From NCBI GenBank assembly GCA_905067535.1, contig CAJHIR010000023.1, forward strand, positions 1 to 13,138: DNA of 13,138 bases, in the 5' to 3' direction. This document shows, piece by piece, positions 12,950-13,138 of this stretch. The notes beneath the pieces are model-generated. The model had not been told where the DNA came from. It saw only the letters and a program-made list of their open reading frames with translations, and did not search any database. How positions within the stretch are numbered: the stretch's first letter is position 1; each line of letters begins with the position of its first letter. The position numbers and the translations under genes are program-made. The stretch comes from Candidatus Argoarchaeum ethanivorans (lineage in GTDB: Archaea; Halobacteriota; Methanosarcinia; Methanosarcinales; EX4572-44).

Positions 12950-13138
12950 CGCTCTCTGGAATGGTGATTGCTGCGGCGAGTATTGCGATTCTGTATGGGG
13001 TGGAGGTCGTCCGGCAGGGTCATAAGTCGCCAGCGTTAGGGTGCCGCTCCAGGAGGATGGTTACGATGAAGCCGAGTGGTCGGGCAACTGCCGATGCGAG
13101 AAATGTGATGCCAACGTCGCAATGCGGATTTTTGTGGG
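12950..13138 (-). pseudogene. Flippase 5' fragment (copy 3), decayed, running to window edge
   Basis: A third copy of the flippase N-terminal coding block. GACGTTGGCATCACATTTCT and the following codons read CDVGITFLASAVARPLGFIVTILLERH; the frame is then lost (TGA in the middle, indels near 13000-13030). Identity is clearly lower than copy 2. It reaches within a few codons of where the ATG should be, just outside the window. It lies upstream of the UPF0175-DUF3368 operon, as copy 2 lies upstream of vapBC. Confidence 0.75.

Noticed and set aside
10887..13138. The repeated flippase blocks as an insertion sequence or integron-like element
   Set aside because: No transposase or integrase, no terminal inverted repeats or short direct target repeats visible; the repeats are coding sequence of the flippase.
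1..13138. CRISPR arrays, tRNA or rRNA genes, intrinsic terminators
   Set aside because: No regularly spaced repeats, no cloverleaf with a TTC-loop consensus recognised, and no stem followed by a T-run at gene ends; a covariance-model scan was not possible.

Overview
The window looks like part of an archaeal chromosome. Reasons: TATA-like boxes at the right distance from starts (one fits a near-leaderless message), frequent GTG starts combined with Shine-Dalgarno (SD) sites, ATGA/GTGA gene overlaps, and a heavy load of toxin-antitoxin (TA) families common in archaea (PIN/VapC, DUF104, UPF0175/DUF3368, DUF6516). An anaerobic euryarchaeon is my guess; I cannot name a genus from sequence alone. 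I saw no rRNA, tRNA, CRISPR array, transposase or convincing terminator.

Layout. (1) 1-2925, plus strand: the 3' part of a WecC-type UDP-ManNAc dehydrogenase, a DUF6516 (TumE-like) toxin with its partner, a coupled 29-codon membrane micro-ORF, and an intact wecB (UDP-GlcNAc 2-epimerase). (2) 2926-4475: a TA patch (RHH antitoxin or remnant, orphan AbrB-type antitoxin, DUF104-PIN pair) closed on the right by a decayed copy of the 3' end of wecB. (3) 4476-9667, plus strand: a tightly coupled, AT-rich operon of polysaccharide deacetylase, ATP-grasp ligase, PHP hydrolase, a GT4 glycosyltransferase with a duplicated donor domain, and a SAM methyltransferase. (4) 13138-9644, minus strand: decayed flippase 5' fragment, UPF0175-DUF3368 TA pair, in-frame flippase 5' fragment, VapBC pair, then the complete flippase, which meets the methyltransferase tail to tail.

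Together the non-TA genes read as a surface-glycan or protein-glycosylation locus: ManNAc/ManNAcA supply (wecB, wecC), transfer (GT), modification (deacetylase, ATP-grasp, methyltransferase) and export (flippase). 

Two observations stand out. First, TA modules here are repeatedly bordered by a partial copy of the adjacent glycan gene (flippase twice, wecB once), with the outermost flippase fragment the most decayed. This resembles repeated TA insertion with long target duplication. Second, the glycosyltransferase holds a (GA)10 tract exactly between its two donor domains; a different repeat number would turn the fusion into two coupled genes (GTGA overlap with an internal SD) or a truncated enzyme, which suggests a phase-variable switch.
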